Below, in pieces: positions 16,733 to 26,191 of a DNA stretch of 48,245 bases. Numbering within the stretch: the first letter of the stretch is position 1; the number at the start of each line of letters is the position of its first letter. Under the pieces are notes generated by a model. That model was not told the DNA's origin. It did not search any database and saw only the letters and a program-made list of their open reading frames with translations. Source of the stretch: Micromonospora sp. KC723 (GTDB lineage: Bacteria; Actinomycetota; Actinomycetes; Mycobacteriales; Micromonosporaceae); contig NZ_SMKD01000031.1 of NCBI RefSeq assembly GCF_004348595.1, positions 1 through 48,245 on the forward strand, written 5' to 3'. A program made the translations under genes and the position numbers.

Positions 16733-17960
16733 GAGCACAGTCGATCGGGTGTTCGCCGAGTTCGAGGCGGAAGCCCTGACCATGTTCCGTCCTCCGGGGG
16801 TCGCCGCGGCCCGGCGGCGCGCCCGGATCCTCCGACGCCGTCGCAGGGGATTCCTGGCAGGGCTGGTGGCGCTGCTGCTGGGCGGCCCCGCCGGCGCGTT
16901 CGCCCTGGCCGGGACGGACAACGCACCGCCGACGCCGGCACCGACACCCAGCGCCACGCCCAGCCCGTCCGACGGGCCGGTGATACGCCGGGTCGCGCCC
17001 TCCGGCGCGCCCGGCGAACTGCGGGAGCTGCGGTTCGTCAACGCCCGCGCCGGCTGGGGCCTGTTCAGCACCTGCGCGGTCGGTGGCTCGACCTCAAACT
17101 GCCGGTCCGCGGTGGCGTGGACCGACGACGGCGGCCTGACCTGGCGGGCGGCCGCCGTCCCGGACACCATCCGGGGCCACCTCCAGCTACTCCCCGCACC
17201 GGACGGCGAGACGCTGACCGTGATGGCGGAGACGGGTTGGCTGGTGACCTCCGACGGCGGCAGGACCTTCAGCGAGCATCCGCGGCAGTCTCCGCCACCG
17301 CCGGCACAGCGGGCGCTGGCCACCCTCAGTGGATACCTGCTCGGCTGCCCGGGCGCGGCCGCGTTGACCGTGGTCGACCCGGGTCCCGTGTGCGGCCGCC
17401 GCGTGCTGACGAATGTCGGGGGGCGGCGGGTTCCCGACCAGCCGCCGGTGGAGCTGCGGATCGACCAGAACCAACAGCTCGTCGAGGGCCGCGACCGGCG
17501 GCTGTGGCTGGCGGTCCACCAGCGGGGCCGGACAGTCGTGCTGGTCCGTGGCAGCGCGACGACGGACCGGTGGCGGACGCTGCCGTCGGTGCCCGGCGAA
17601 CTCACCCTGCTGGTGTCACCGGACGGTCGGCACGTCTGGCTGGCCGGCTTCCAGGAGCGCAAGCCGCTGTGGCGGCTCACCGGCGACAGCTGGCGGGAGC
17701 TTCCCGGCCTGCCGGACGACACGGGCTCGGTGGCCGCGCTGGACGACGGGCTGCTGATCGTCGGCGGCGGCTCCGGAACCGTCGGCTTCCTGGTCGACGG
17801 CCGCTACGTCGACCGCCCCGAGCTCCGGGACGGACCGGGGTCGACCGGACCGGGCGTCGGGGTGCTGGCCGACGGCACCATCGAGTTGGACTACAACGGC
17901 ACGAAGGCGCTGGGCGTCGGATCGGGCGTCGAACGCACCTGGGTGCGGTACTTCTCCTGA
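16725..17960 (+). CDS. Membrane-anchored propeller-like protein paired with sigma factor
   Basis: This 411-residue protein has a cytoplasmic N-terminus of about 45 residues ending in a strongly basic stretch, one transmembrane helix at about 46-63 ('FLAGLVALLLGGPAGAFAL'), and a Pro/Thr linker. The outer part has repeated strand patterns and 'SDGGRTF'-like turns typical of BNR/sialidase or VPS10 propellers. No zinc-finger anti-sigma domain is present. The start overlaps the sigma stop, with GGAGG 7-8 nt upstream. It converges on the next gene with a 4-nt gap. The function is unknown; an envelope-sensing role for the sigma factor is an inference. Confidence 0.8.
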   Translation: MPESTVDRVFAEFEAEALTMFRPPGVAAARRRARILRRRRRGFLAGLVALLLGGPAGAFALAGTDNAPPTPAPTPSATPSPSDGPVIRRVAPSGAPGELRELRFVNARAGWGLFSTCAVGGSTSNCRSAVAWTDDGGLTWRAAAVPDTIRGHLQLLPAPDGETLTVMAETGWLVTSDGGRTFSEHPRQSPPPPAQRALATLSGYLLGCPGAAALTVVDPGPVCGRRVLTNVGGRRVPDQPPVELRIDQNQQLVEGRDRRLWLAVHQRGRTVVLVRGSATTDRWRTLPSVPGELTLLVSPDGRHVWLAGFQERKPLWRLTGDSWRELPGLPDDTGSVAALDDGLLIVGGGSGTVGFLVDGRYVDRPELRDGPGSTGPGVGVLADGTIELDYNGTKALGVGSGVERTWVRYFS

Positions 17961-17964
17961 CCGG

Positions 17965-18417
17965 TCAGGCCCGGCGGTGCACCAGCCGACCGGCGACCAC
18001 CGTGGCCAGGCAGGTGCCGTCGTCGGCGAAGACGGCCAGGTCGGCCCGCCCGCCGGTCACCAACACCGGCGGGCACGGCCCGGCGGGCACGGCCATGTCG
18101 TTGCGGACGGCGGCGGCCCGCAGCTCCGGGTCGGTCAGGTACGCGGCGGGCACCGCCGCCACCCCGGCCCGGAACAGCGCGTGCACCCGCTCGCGCGGGC
18201 TGGGGGCCGGGGGCAGCGGCCCGTCGTGCACCAGCGCCGGCCCCAGGGTGCCGGCCCACCGCCGCACCCGCACGGTCGGGTACGCCTGCGTCAGCTCGTC
18301 CAGCGACGCGACCGCCTCGATGCGGTCGCCGGCGACCAGCACGGCCCGGTCGGGGACGGGCTTCCCGTCGAGGGTCGTCCGGAGGCGGCTGGCGGTGTGG
18401 ACGGTCCGCACCGTCAT
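17965..18417 (-). CDS. Imidazolonepropionase-like small protein
   Basis: This 150-residue protein has two short pieces of an amidohydrolase composite domain: 'RAVLVAGDRIEAVAS' at 27-41 and 'GGRADLAVFADDGTCLATVVAGRLV' at the end, with no metal-binding barrel between them. It looks like a free-standing amidohydrolase outer domain without the catalytic part. Its ATG overlaps the stop of the SGNH hydrolase gene as ATGA, so the two are translationally coupled. I cannot assign a function. Confidence 0.75.
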   Translation of the reverse strand: MTVRTVHTASRLRTTLDGKPVPDRAVLVAGDRIEAVASLDELTQAYPTVRVRRWAGTLGPALVHDGPLPPAPSPRERVHALFRAGVAAVPAAYLTDPELRAAAVRNDMAVPAGPCPPVLVTGGRADLAVFADDGTCLATVVAGRLVHRRA

Positions 18418-19181
18418 TCCGTGACCGGACCGAGCGCCGGGCGCTTGGCGGTGACCAGGTCGCCGGAGGAGCGGCCGGTCAGCCGCCTCCTGATCCACGG
18501 GGCGAGGTGCCGGCCGGCCCAGCGCAGGTCGGCGGCGCGGGCGGCCAGCCACGGCGTGGGCGCGGGCCGCTCGGGGACGAGCAGCCACTCCTCGTCACAG
18601 CCGACTCCGAGTGCGGTCAGCACCTGCCCGGCTACCCGCCGGTGCCCGGCGGCGGACAGGTGCAGCCGGTCGGTGCTCCACAGCATCGGGTTGAGGAACG
18701 TGTCGTCGGCGTACAGGTCGACGAGGATCGCGCCGTGCCGCTCGGCGGTCTCCCCGACAGCCCGGTTGAGCAGTTGGATCCGGGGCGCGACCAGACGCTG
18801 GCCGGGCAGCCGGGCCAGCACGTCGGCGAACCGGAACAGGATCACGTCGGCGCCGCCGGAGCGCAGCCGGCCGACCACCTCGTCGAAGCGGCTGACCATC
18901 GTGTGCGGGTCGAAGCTGCGGCGCAGCACGTCGTTGCCGCCGGCCGCGAAACTGATCAGGTCGGGCCGCATGGCCAGGGCGGCGGGCACCTGCTCGGCCA
19001 CCACGCTGGGGAACAGCCTGCCGCGGATCGCCAGGTTGGCGTACCCGAAGTCCGGCCCGGCCTCGGCGGCCAGCCGGGTCGCCACCAGATCCGCCCACCC
19101 GCGGTAGGTGCCGTCCGGGTACGCGTCGTCCATGCCCTCGGTGAAGCTGTCCCCCACCGCCACGAAGCTGCGCCAGCGCAC
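18414..19181 (-). CDS. SGNH/GDSL-family hydrolase
   Basis: This 255-residue esterase/lipase-type enzyme shows all four SGNH blocks. They are GDSFTEG with the nucleophile Ser at 12, 'ANLAIRGR' (Gly/Asn block), 'GGNDVL' near residue 81, and 'DRLHLSAAGH' with the catalytic Asp/His near residues 171-174. No signal peptide is present, so it is probably cytoplasmic. The GTG start has GAGGGAGG 5-6 nt upstream. It is coupled by ATGA to the imidazolonepropionase-like gene. The natural ester substrate is unknown. Confidence 0.92.
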   Translation of the reverse strand: MRWRSFVAVGDSFTEGMDDAYPDGTYRGWADLVATRLAAEAGPDFGYANLAIRGRLFPSVVAEQVPAALAMRPDLISFAAGGNDVLRRSFDPHTMVSRFDEVVGRLRSGGADVILFRFADVLARLPGQRLVAPRIQLLNRAVGETAERHGAILVDLYADDTFLNPMLWSTDRLHLSAAGHRRVAGQVLTALGVGCDEEWLLVPERPAPTPWLAARAADLRWAGRHLAPWIRRRLTGRSSGDLVTAKRPALGPVTE

Positions 19182-19295
19182 GCCGCCTCCCTCGTCCGGT
19201 TGCCTGCGGCGACCAGTCTGTCACCGCGCCCGTCCCGGCCGCCGCCACCCGCCCGGCCGACGTGGCGGACGTCATCGCGACCAGAGTGGGCCCGG

Positions 19296-20345
19296 TTACG
19301 GTCGTCCGCCGGCGTTCACCGCGATGATCCGGTCGATCAGCCCGCCACCGGGGAAGTCCAGCATCAGCATCCCGGTACGGCGGACCGGTGGGTGCACCTC
19401 CGGCCCCTCGTTGAGGTAGGTCCACAGGAACGGGTTGACGCCCTGCACCCCGAGCGCACCGCCGGCCACCGCCTCGGGGGTGGCGAGGACGCTCGCCCCG
19501 CTGGCGAAGTTGACGTACATCCGGGTCGGGTCTCCGGCGCTGGTCGCGTCGAGGTGACGGCGCACCTGGTCGCGCTTGGTGGCGATCGCCCCGACGTTCG
19601 GCACGTGGTATTCGTCCTGCACGTAGGCGGACGAGCCGTCACCCCAGCCGGCGAACTGGGCCAGCCCGTACTGGCCGTACCGGCCGCCGCGCGGCCCGTG
19701 CAGGACAGCGAGGACGACCTTCCCCCGGACCGCGCCGAGGGTGGGCACGGCGGCCCCGGCCCACCGGTTCACCGACGGGCCCCAGAACAGACCGGGCCGG
19801 CCGTCGCGGTAGCGGTCGAAGATGTCGGCGAAGCCGAGCTGCCCGGTGGCGTCGGTGCAGGAGCCGAACTCGCCGGTGCACTCGTGCTTGAGTCGCATGA
19901 CCACGGTCTCGGTGGGCCGTGCGGCGAGGAACGAGCCGAGCACGTTCAGCACGTCGTCGAAGTTGGCCTGCTGGTACGTCGCGCCGTGGTGGATGGTGAG
20001 GGTGTTGCCGCCGTTGATCCGGGCGCGGATGTCGACAGCCCGTACCCCGGCGTGGAGCTGGGCGGCGAGGGTGGCCGCGCTGTTGCCGTGGTTCTCCTGG
20101 GTCTGGGTCCATGCTCCGCCGTGGATGGAGAGGGTGTCGTGGGTGCCGGGCAGGGAGAGGGCGGCGAGGCTGGCGCCGTCCGGCAGGCGCCGCATCCAGT
20201 CGGGGTTGCTGGCGGTACGCAGGGAGCGGTGCGCGGCGTCGGCTGCCAGCGCCGGGGCGGGCGACACCAGCGGCCCGCCGGCCGTGGCGAGCACGGCGGC
20301 GACGAGTCCGGCGGTGAGGCGTCGCCGGAGAACAGGGGTATTCAT
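19296..20345 (-). CDS. Secreted phosphatidylinositol-specific phospholipase C-like protein
   Basis: This 349-residue protein has an N-terminal export signal (RRR, a hydrophobic stretch and 'APALA' before about residue 35) and a PI-PLC X-type barrel. The two catalytic His residues are in 'SLPGTHDTLS' near residue 70 and 'LTIHHGATY' near 118. The C-terminus 'LMLDFPGGGLIDRII' is typical of bacterial PI-PLCs. It should cleave inositol phospholipids outside the cell; such lipids are abundant in actinobacteria themselves. TATATT lies 7 nt before the ATG, giving a leaderless start. Confidence 0.9.
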   Translation of the reverse strand: MNTPVLRRRLTAGLVAAVLATAGGPLVSPAPALAADAAHRSLRTASNPDWMRRLPDGASLAALSLPGTHDTLSIHGGAWTQTQENHGNSAATLAAQLHAGVRAVDIRARINGGNTLTIHHGATYQQANFDDVLNVLGSFLAARPTETVVMRLKHECTGEFGSCTDATGQLGFADIFDRYRDGRPGLFWGPSVNRWAGAAVPTLGAVRGKVVLAVLHGPRGGRYGQYGLAQFAGWGDGSSAYVQDEYHVPNVGAIATKRDQVRRHLDATSAGDPTRMYVNFASGASVLATPEAVAGGALGVQGVNPFLWTYLNEGPEVHPPVRRTGMLMLDFPGGGLIDRIIAVNAGGRP

Positions 20346-20398
20346 GCGGGGGAATATAGCGATGTTCTGACCCGCATGATCAGCCGGAGGCAGCCTGC

Positions 20399-21526
20399 CT
20401 ACCCGGTGACCGCCACGATCTGCCAGTCCCGCAACCCGGCCGGCTCGGTGACTGCGGCTGTCGGGCGCCCACCCCGGTTCACCAGCAGCAACGCGTACCC
20501 CGTACCCGCGCGCACCCGCAGCACCATCGACCCGTCCGGCCGGAAGAACGCCTGCCGCAACTCCCGGCCTCCGGTCGGCGGCGTGACCTCCCGCCCGGTC
20601 CGCGTCTCCAGCACCGCGTTGACCGTGAGCATCCGGCCGATGTCTCGCACCTGCTCGTTCGGCCGCGTACGGAACAGCGCGATCCGGGCGCCGTCGGGAG
20701 AGAGGCTGGCGACGTGGGTGCTGCGCCAGGGCGCGGGACCGGACAGGTGCGGAACCGGGCGGGGACGGCTGCCGTCCGGGCCGAACACGGTCACCCCGGT
20801 GGCGCTGTTCATCGCGATGGCCCGCCCGTCGGCGGACCAGAGCGCGTGGCAGGCCTGCGGCTCGGCGTCCCACCACCGGACCGGAGCCTTGCGCCCACGG
20901 GTGTCCACCACCCCGAACCGCCCCGGGGTGCCCATCGGGTCGGCGGCCCGGAACAGCAGGTGCCGGGAATCCGGCGACCACGTCGGCGTGACGCAGTACT
21001 GGTCGACGTGCCGGACCAGCGCCCGCTTCCGCGAGCCGTCCACATCCGCCACGAAGAGGGTGGCCGCCCGCTCCGGATCCACCCAGGCGACCCGCCGGCC
21101 GTCCGGCGAGACACTCGCGTTGGCCACCGCCGCCATCTGCGGCAACGCGGCCAGAGTCTGCGGTTTCTGCCCGGGCCGCCACGACCGTAGCCGGACCTCC
21201 GCACCGGCGACGTGCTCGGCCGGCAGGTAGAAGAGCCGGCCGAACGCCGACGGAGCGCCGGTCGGTGTGACGGCGGCAGCCGGCGCGGCCGAGGCGGTCC
21301 CGGACGGGGTGGTGGACGGTGACGGTGATGCCGCCGCTGCGGGGGTGGCGGTGATCGGCAGCATCGGGGCGGGAGCGGCGGACGGCGCGGCTGCGGACCG
21401 GCGTACGCCGGGCAGGTCGGCCAGGCCGACGGCGAGCACCAGCACGGCGGCCGCGCCCGTCATCGCGTACCGGCCGGGCCGGTGCCGCGCGGGACGGGCG
21501 GTGCGGTCGGACAGGTCGATGGTCAT
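20399..21526 (-). CDS. Membrane-anchored PD40/WD-like propeller protein, paralogue 1
   Basis: This 375-residue protein has a short basic cytoplasmic N-terminus, one transmembrane helix at about 22-37, an Ala/Pro/Ser/Thr linker and a beta-propeller. The propeller has repeated 'SPDGRRVAWV', 'SPDSRHLLF', 'SADGRAIAM' and 'SPDGARIALF' strands (PD40/TolB type). It is clearly paralogous to the next gene upstream (21683-22786): both have 'GRxFYLP' after the linker and end in 'EPA-L--xQIxAVT'. GGAGG lies 7 nt before the start. A terminator separates the two, so it is transcribed on its own. No sigma factor is directly attached to this copy. Confidence 0.85.
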   Translation of the reverse strand: MTIDLSDRTARPARHRPGRYAMTGAAAVLVLAVGLADLPGVRRSAAAPSAAPAPMLPITATPAAAASPSPSTTPSGTASAAPAAAVTPTGAPSAFGRLFYLPAEHVAGAEVRLRSWRPGQKPQTLAALPQMAAVANASVSPDGRRVAWVDPERAATLFVADVDGSRKRALVRHVDQYCVTPTWSPDSRHLLFRAADPMGTPGRFGVVDTRGRKAPVRWWDAEPQACHALWSADGRAIAMNSATGVTVFGPDGSRPRPVPHLSGPAPWRSTHVASLSPDGARIALFRTRPNEQVRDIGRMLTVNAVLETRTGREVTPPTGGRELRQAFFRPDGSMVLRVRAGTGYALLLVNRGGRPTAAVTEPAGLRDWQIVAVTG

Positions 21527-21650
21527 CGCGTCGCCTCCGGCGTGGGTCTGCGCATACCCTCCCTGACGGGAGTCCGGCCGGGGAAGGTTGCCGGAGACAA
21601 CCGCCGATGTCCGTAACGTGACAATGGCCGCTCACGGCAACCTTCTCCCG

Positions 21651-21682
21651 CCGGTCGGGCGTCGCGCCGAGCGCCCGACCGG
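21651..21682 (-). terminator. Terminator after propeller paralogue 2
   Basis: A perfect 11-bp inverted repeat (21651-21661 and 21672-21682) abuts the stop codon at 21683. A second, wider repeat (10 bp, near 21586-21644) lies just beyond and brackets the short spacer before paralogue 1. Confidence 0.75.
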
Positions 21683-22786
21683 TCAGGACGAGGTGACGGC
21701 GAGGATCTGTTGGTTCGCCAGCGCCGCGGGCTCGGCGACCTCGGTCACCAGGTGTCCGTCGGCGTCGATCAGCAGGAGATGTTGGTTGCCGCCGCCCCCC
21801 TTCACCCGCGCCACCAGCCTGTCGTCCGGCAGGAAGTACGCCTGGATCAACTTCCGCCCACCCAGCGGCAGATTGACGGTCGCGCCGGTACGGGTGTCCA
21901 CGACCGCGTTGGCGTTCAGGTCGCGAGCGATGTCGCCATCGTCCTCCGTCGGGCCTGTTCGCAGCAGCGCGACCCGCGAGCCGTCCCGCGACAGGCTGAC
22001 CACGTGGTAACTGTCGTAGACGTTGTTGCCGCCCAGCCTCGGCACCACGCGGGTCGCACTGCTGTGCCGGTTCGTGACCGCCACCCGGCCCTCGCCGTCG
22101 GTGTACGCCAGGAGCTGGCCGTCCGCCGACCAGACCGGACGGCAGCCGTTCACACTGATCTTGAGTGGGGCGAACCTCCCCGTCTTGAGGTCGACCAGAC
22201 CGTACTGCGCGATCGGGATGCCCGGGCGTCGCATGACGGCCGCGGCGAGCGACTGGGAGTCGGGCGACCAGGACGGCCCCCAGCAACTCCCTGCCTCCAC
22301 GTGCGCGCTGACGACCCGCCGGTTCGGCCCGTCGACGTCGGCGAGCATGAGTTCGGTGTCCTGAACCCACGCCACCTGCCTGCCGTCGGACGAGACCGCC
22401 GCGTTGCTCCCCAGCACCGACCCGGGCAGGTCGACCAGCGTGCTGGGCTGGCCCCCCGGCCGCCAGGCCGTCAGGGGGATGTTGCCCATGTCACTGACCG
22501 TCGGGAGGTAGAAGATCCGCCCCACGTTCGCCCACGGATCCGCCGGGCTGGGACTGGTCACGACGGACGGGAGGTTGCCGGGCGTCGGACCCGGACTGCC
22601 TTTCGGGGAGAACGCGAAGGCGGTGCCGGTGGCCGCGCCGAGCAGTGCCACCGCCGCGGCCGAGCCGGCGACCGCGCGGCGGATGCCGAGCCGGCGCGAC
22701 GTGCGCAGGACACGGTCGCGCACGTCGACCAGGGTTACCTCCTCGGCCAGGTCGGCAAGGTCCAGCCGGAGACGCTGGTCGTTCAT
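21683..22786 (-). CDS. Membrane-anchored PD40 propeller protein, paralogue 2 (sigma-coupled)
   Basis: This 367-residue protein has a cytoplasmic segment of about 38 residues, a transmembrane helix at about 38-60, a Pro/Ser linker and a PD40-type propeller ('SSDGRQVAWV', 'SPDSQSLAAAV', 'SADGQLLAYT', 'SRDGSRVALLRTG'). Its ATG overlaps the stop of the upstream sigma factor as ATGA, so the two proteins are made together. The cytoplasmic part contains 'LADLAEEVTLVDVRDRVLRTSRRLG', which could contact the sigma factor. The arrangement suggests an outside-sensing partner, but no known anti-sigma fold is recognisable. Confidence 0.85.
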   Translation of the reverse strand: MNDQRLRLDLADLAEEVTLVDVRDRVLRTSRRLGIRRAVAGSAAAVALLGAATGTAFAFSPKGSPGPTPGNLPSVVTSPSPADPWANVGRIFYLPTVSDMGNIPLTAWRPGGQPSTLVDLPGSVLGSNAAVSSDGRQVAWVQDTELMLADVDGPNRRVVSAHVEAGSCWGPSWSPDSQSLAAAVMRRPGIPIAQYGLVDLKTGRFAPLKISVNGCRPVWSADGQLLAYTDGEGRVAVTNRHSSATRVVPRLGGNNVYDSYHVVSLSRDGSRVALLRTGPTEDDGDIARDLNANAVVDTRTGATVNLPLGGRKLIQAYFLPDDRLVARVKGGGGNQHLLLIDADGHLVTEVAEPAALANQQILAVTSS

Positions 22787-23307
22787 CGGACGCTTCCTTC
22801 CAGGACGTACAAGTCGGCGAGCTCGGGCGCGACGGTGCGCAGCTTCGCCAGGGCCTTCGAGGTCTGGCTCTTCACGGTGCCGACGGTGACGCCGAGCATC
22901 TCCGCGGCCTCGGCCTCGCTGCGGTCCTCGAAGAACCGCAGCACCAACACCGCGCGTTGCTTCGCGGAGAGCCGGGCCAGCGCGGCCCGCAGGGTGAGGC
23001 GCAGGCTGGTCTGGCTGGCGAAATCGCCGTCGTGCCGCCGGGGCTCGGGCAACTCGCCCGTCACCGACTCGGCGACGCGGCGGCGACGCCACCAGGAGAC
23101 CTGGAGGTGGTACATGGTCTTGCGGGTGTACGCCTCGGCGTTGCCCGTGTCGTGCAGCCGGCTCCACGACCGGTGGGTACGGGCCAGGGCCGACTGGACC
23201 AGATCCTCGGCGAGGTGCTGGTCCCCGGTCAGCAGGTACGCGGAACGCAGCAGCGCCGGCGTCCGGGCGCGGACGAACGAGTCGAACTCACTCAGCAGCG
23301 GGTCCAC
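22783..23307 (-). CDS. SigE-family RNA polymerase sigma-70 factor
   Basis: This 174-residue sigma factor has region 2 at residues 8-75 ('[24 protein letters not shown]') and region 4 at 110-160 ('[41 protein letters not shown]'). The GTG start at 23307 begins '[15 protein letters not shown]', the usual SigE-family N-terminus. AGGA lies about 11 nt upstream, so the translation signal is weak. It is the first gene of a coupled pair with the membrane propeller protein, and divergent from proS. Confidence 0.9.
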   Translation of the reverse strand: MDPLLSEFDSFVRARTPALLRSAYLLTGDQHLAEDLVQSALARTHRSWSRLHDTGNAEAYTRKTMYHLQVSWWRRRRVAESVTGELPEPRRHDGDFASQTSLRLTLRAALARLSAKQRAVLVLRFFEDRSEAEAAEMLGVTVGTVKSQTSKALAKLRTVAPELADLYVLEGSVR

Positions 23308-23435
23308 ACGAGCCGATCCTGATAGGGGTGGTTGACGACCCTTCAGACGCCGGAACGGGCCGTCGGGGTTGCCGTCCGGCCGGAACGAATCCCGGGGGCG
23401 GCCAAACCGGATCGCCGATCCGGCCGCCCCGACCG

Positions 23436-23441
23436 TACGCT
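23436..23441 (+). promoter_or_regulatory. -10 box of leaderless proS
   Basis: TACGCT lies 6 nt before the proS ATG. No ribosome-binding site is visible. Confidence 0.6.
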
Positions 23442-23447
23442 GCGCTG

Positions 23448-25214
23448 ATGTTGCTTCGTACGTCGACCGCGTTGCTGCGGACCCTTCGCGAGGACCCGGC
23501 GGACGCGGAGGTGCCGAGCCATCGGCTCCTGGTCCGCGCCGGCTACGTCCGCCGGGCCGCGCCGGGCGGGTACACCTGGCTGCCGCTGGGCAGGCTGGTG
23601 CTGGACCGGGTGTCCGAGATCGTCCGGCGGGAGATGACGGCGATCGGTGACCAGGAGGTGCACTTCCCGGCGCTGCTGCCGGCGGAGCCGTACCGGACCA
23701 GCGGCCGGTGGACGGAGTACGGCGACGACATCTTCACCCTCGTCGACCGCAGGGGCGCCGAGCACCTCCTCGCCCCGACCCACGAGGAGATGGCGGCCCT
23801 GCTGGTCAAGGACCTCCTCTCGTCGTACCGGGACTTCCCGGTGACGTTCTTCCAGGTCCAGACGAAGTTCCGGGACGAGGCCCGACCCCGGGCCGGTCTG
23901 CTCCGCGGGCGCGAGTTCCTGATGAAGGACGCCTACTCGTTCGACCTGGACGAGGCAGGTCTGGCGGAGTCGTACGACCGGCACCGGGGTGCGTACCGCC
24001 GGGTGTTCGACCGGCTCGGGCTGGACTACACCGTCGTGCACGCGATGGCCGGGGCGATGGGCGGCTCCGCGTCGGAGGAGTTCCTGGCGGTCACGCCGGT
24101 GGGCGAGGACAGCTTCGTCGGCTGCACCGCCTGCGACTACGCGGCGAACACCGAGGCGGTGACCACCCGCGCCCCGGCCGCCGTTGACCCGGAGGCGCAG
24201 CCGGCCGCCGAGGTGCACGACACGCCCCGGACGCCGACCATCGCCTCCCTGGTCGAGTTGGCCAACGCCCGCCGGCTCGCCGGCCGGGACGACTGGACCG
24301 CCGCCGACACCCTGAAGAACGTGGTGCTGTCCGTCCGCCGGCCGGGCGCGGAGGCGGCCGAGCTGCTGGTGGTGGGGCTCCCCGGCGACCGTGAGGTGGA
24401 CCTCAGGCGGGTCGACGCCGCGCTCGCCCCCGCCACCGTGACGGTCTTCGAGGACTGGGCCGCCCACCCGGGGCTGGTCCGCGGGTACATCGGCCCGCAG
24501 ATCCTGACCGGACTGGGCGTGCGGTATCTGGTCGACCCGCGGGTGGTGGCCGGCACCGCCTGGCTGACCGGGGCGAACGAGCCGGGACGGCACGCCACGA
24601 ACGTGGTCTGCGGCCGGGACTTCACGCCGGACGGCACGATCGAGGCGGCCGAGGTGCGCCCGGGTGACCCCTGCCCGGCCTGTGCCGAGGGTGGGCTCAC
24701 CATGCGGCGGGGCATCGAGGTGGGGCACATCTTCCAGCTCGGCCGCCGGTACACCGACGCGTTCGCCGTCGACGTGCTGGGCGCGCAGGGCAAGCCGGTC
24801 CGGCCCACCATGGGTTGCTACGGCATCGGCGTGTCCCGGGTGGTCGCCGCGATCGCCGAACAGCACCACGACGAGCGGGGTCTGGTCTGGCCGGCGGCGG
24901 TCGCGCCGTGCGACGTGCACCTGGTCGCCGTCGGCAAGGGACCGCAGCTCGACGCGGCGCTCGACCTCGGCGCACGTCTCGCCGACGCGGGGCTGCGGGT
25001 GCTGGTCGACGACCGGGTGAACGTCTCGGCCGGGGTGAAGTTCACCGACGCCGAGCTGATCGGCATCCCGCGCGTCGTCGTGGTCGGCCGCCGCCTGGCC
25101 GACGGGTACGTCGAACTGCGCGGTCGGGCCACCGGCGAGCGCGCCGAGCTGCCGTTCGACGGCCTGGTCGAGCGACTGGCGACGGAGGTGCGTGCGGTCC
25201 GCGACAGGGTGTAG
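23448..25214 (+). CDS. proS: Prolyl-tRNA synthetase
   Basis: This 588-residue class II synthetase charges tRNA-Pro. Motif 2 is around '[28 protein letters not shown]' (split by residues near 140-165), and motif 3 is '[14 protein letters not shown]' near residue 462. An editing-type insertion lies between residues 225 and 380, and the C-terminal anticodon-binding domain begins near '[11 protein letters not shown]'. The length and insertion match the full bacterial ProS type. The start at 23448 is chosen for the leaderless -10 box and because it begins directly at the family's '[15 protein letters not shown]'. Confidence 0.95.
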   Translation: MLLRTSTALLRTLREDPADAEVPSHRLLVRAGYVRRAAPGGYTWLPLGRLVLDRVSEIVRREMTAIGDQEVHFPALLPAEPYRTSGRWTEYGDDIFTLVDRRGAEHLLAPTHEEMAALLVKDLLSSYRDFPVTFFQVQTKFRDEARPRAGLLRGREFLMKDAYSFDLDEAGLAESYDRHRGAYRRVFDRLGLDYTVVHAMAGAMGGSASEEFLAVTPVGEDSFVGCTACDYAANTEAVTTRAPAAVDPEAQPAAEVHDTPRTPTIASLVELANARRLAGRDDWTAADTLKNVVLSVRRPGAEAAELLVVGLPGDREVDLRRVDAALAPATVTVFEDWAAHPGLVRGYIGPQILTGLGVRYLVDPRVVAGTAWLTGANEPGRHATNVVCGRDFTPDGTIEAAEVRPGDPCPACAEGGLTMRRGIEVGHIFQLGRRYTDAFAVDVLGAQGKPVRPTMGCYGIGVSRVVAAIAEQHHDERGLVWPAAVAPCDVHLVAVGKGPQLDAALDLGARLADAGLRVLVDDRVNVSAGVKFTDAELIGIPRVVVVGRRLADGYVELRGRATGERAELPFDGLVERLATEVRAVRDRV

Positions 25215-25269
25215 CCGACGCACCACGGGGTACCGCAGTTGGATCGACGACGGCGCAACGGAGGCTCTC

Positions 25270-25689
25270 ATGTTCCGGGTCAGTGACGTGATGACGAAAC
25301 AGGTGGTCTACCTGCCGGCCGAGACCACTCTCGACGAGGCGGCCAGGGTGATGAAGGAGGCGGACATCGGCGACGTGGTGGTCACCGAGGGCGCCACTCT
25401 CGCCGGGCTGCTCACCGACCGGGACATCGTGGTGCGGGCGGTCGCCGAGCGCAGCGACCCGGCGGCCACCACCATCGGTTCGATCATCACGCGCGAGGTG
25501 GTGATGATCGAACAGCACTGCACCGCCGCGGAGGCCGCCTCGCTGATGCGCGAGCGCAACATCCGGCGGGTGCTGGTCTGCGACAACGAACGCAAGCTCG
25601 TCGGCATCGTCTCCCTGGGCGACCTGGCCATGCAGCTCGACCCCACCTCGGCGCTCGCCGATATCAGCGAGGCCGCGCCGAATGGCTGA
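25270..25689 (+). CDS. CBS-domain pair protein
   Basis: This 139-residue protein consists of two CBS motifs (about residues 6-60 and 70-125), forming one Bateman module that typically binds adenosine nucleotides. 'LTDRDIVVRAVAE' ends the first repeat and 'VGIVSLGDLAM' the second. GGAGG lies 6-7 nt before the ATG. It follows proS by 55 nt on the same strand and could be cotranscribed. Free-standing CBS proteins of this type usually modulate a partner enzyme; the partner is unknown here. Confidence 0.92.
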   Translation: MFRVSDVMTKQVVYLPAETTLDEAARVMKEADIGDVVVTEGATLAGLLTDRDIVVRAVAERSDPAATTIGSIITREVVMIEQHCTAAEAASLMRERNIRRVLVCDNERKLVGIVSLGDLAMQLDPTSALADISEAAPNG

Positions 25690-25745
25690 CTGCACCGCTG
25701 GAGCACGCGCCCGCCTGCGCCGACGGGCGGCGGTAGCCTGGCGGG

Positions 25746-26171
25746 ATGCCCGAGATGCCGACGAAGCTGGCCGAGATCGTCGAGGAGTTCGCCGCCGCGC
25801 CGCGTGACGTGGTGCTGGAGATGCTGCTGGAGTACGCCGACGTCATACCGCCGCTGCCGGCCGGGACGGAGCGGAACGACCTGGAGCAGGTCCCCGAGTG
25901 CCAGACCGCCTTCTTCCTGCGGGCCGACGTCAACCCGGACGGCACGGTGAGTACGGTCTTCGACTGCCCGCCCGAGGCGCCGACCACCCGTGCCTTCGCC
26001 GGCATCCTGGCCGAGGGGTTGGCCGGGGCGAGCGTCTCGGAAGTGCTGGCCGTGCCCGGCGACCTGTACCAGCGGATGGGGCTGGCCCAGGCGATCAGCC
26101 CGCTGCGGGTGCGCGGCGGCACGGCGATCCTCGCCCGGCTCCAGCGCCAGGTCCGGGAACAAGCGGGTTGA
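25746..26171 (+). CDS. sufE: SufE family sulfur acceptor
   Basis: This 141-residue protein has the SufE/CsdE fold, with the sulfur-accepting Cys in 'VPECQTAFFL' near residue 52 and the helical core 'MPTKLAEIVEEFAAAPRDVVLEMLLEYAD'. SufE takes persulfide sulfur from a cysteine desulfurase or sulfurtransferase and passes it to iron-sulfur assembly. TAGCCT exactly 6 nt before the ATG indicates a leaderless transcript. In related genomes SufE accompanies a two-domain sulfurtransferase; here that gene lies at 15.2-16.1 kb. Confidence 0.9.
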   Translation: MPEMPTKLAEIVEEFAAAPRDVVLEMLLEYADVIPPLPAGTERNDLEQVPECQTAFFLRADVNPDGTVSTVFDCPPEAPTTRAFAGILAEGLAGASVSEVLAVPGDLYQRMGLAQAISPLRVRGGTAILARLQRQVREQAG

Positions 26172-26191
26172 GCTCGGCGTTCACCTCGACC

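Noticed and set aside
19296..22370. 1024-codon extension of the PI-PLC frame
   Set aside because: The signal peptide and leaderless -10 box fix the start at 20345; the rest is a shadow of the two propeller genes.
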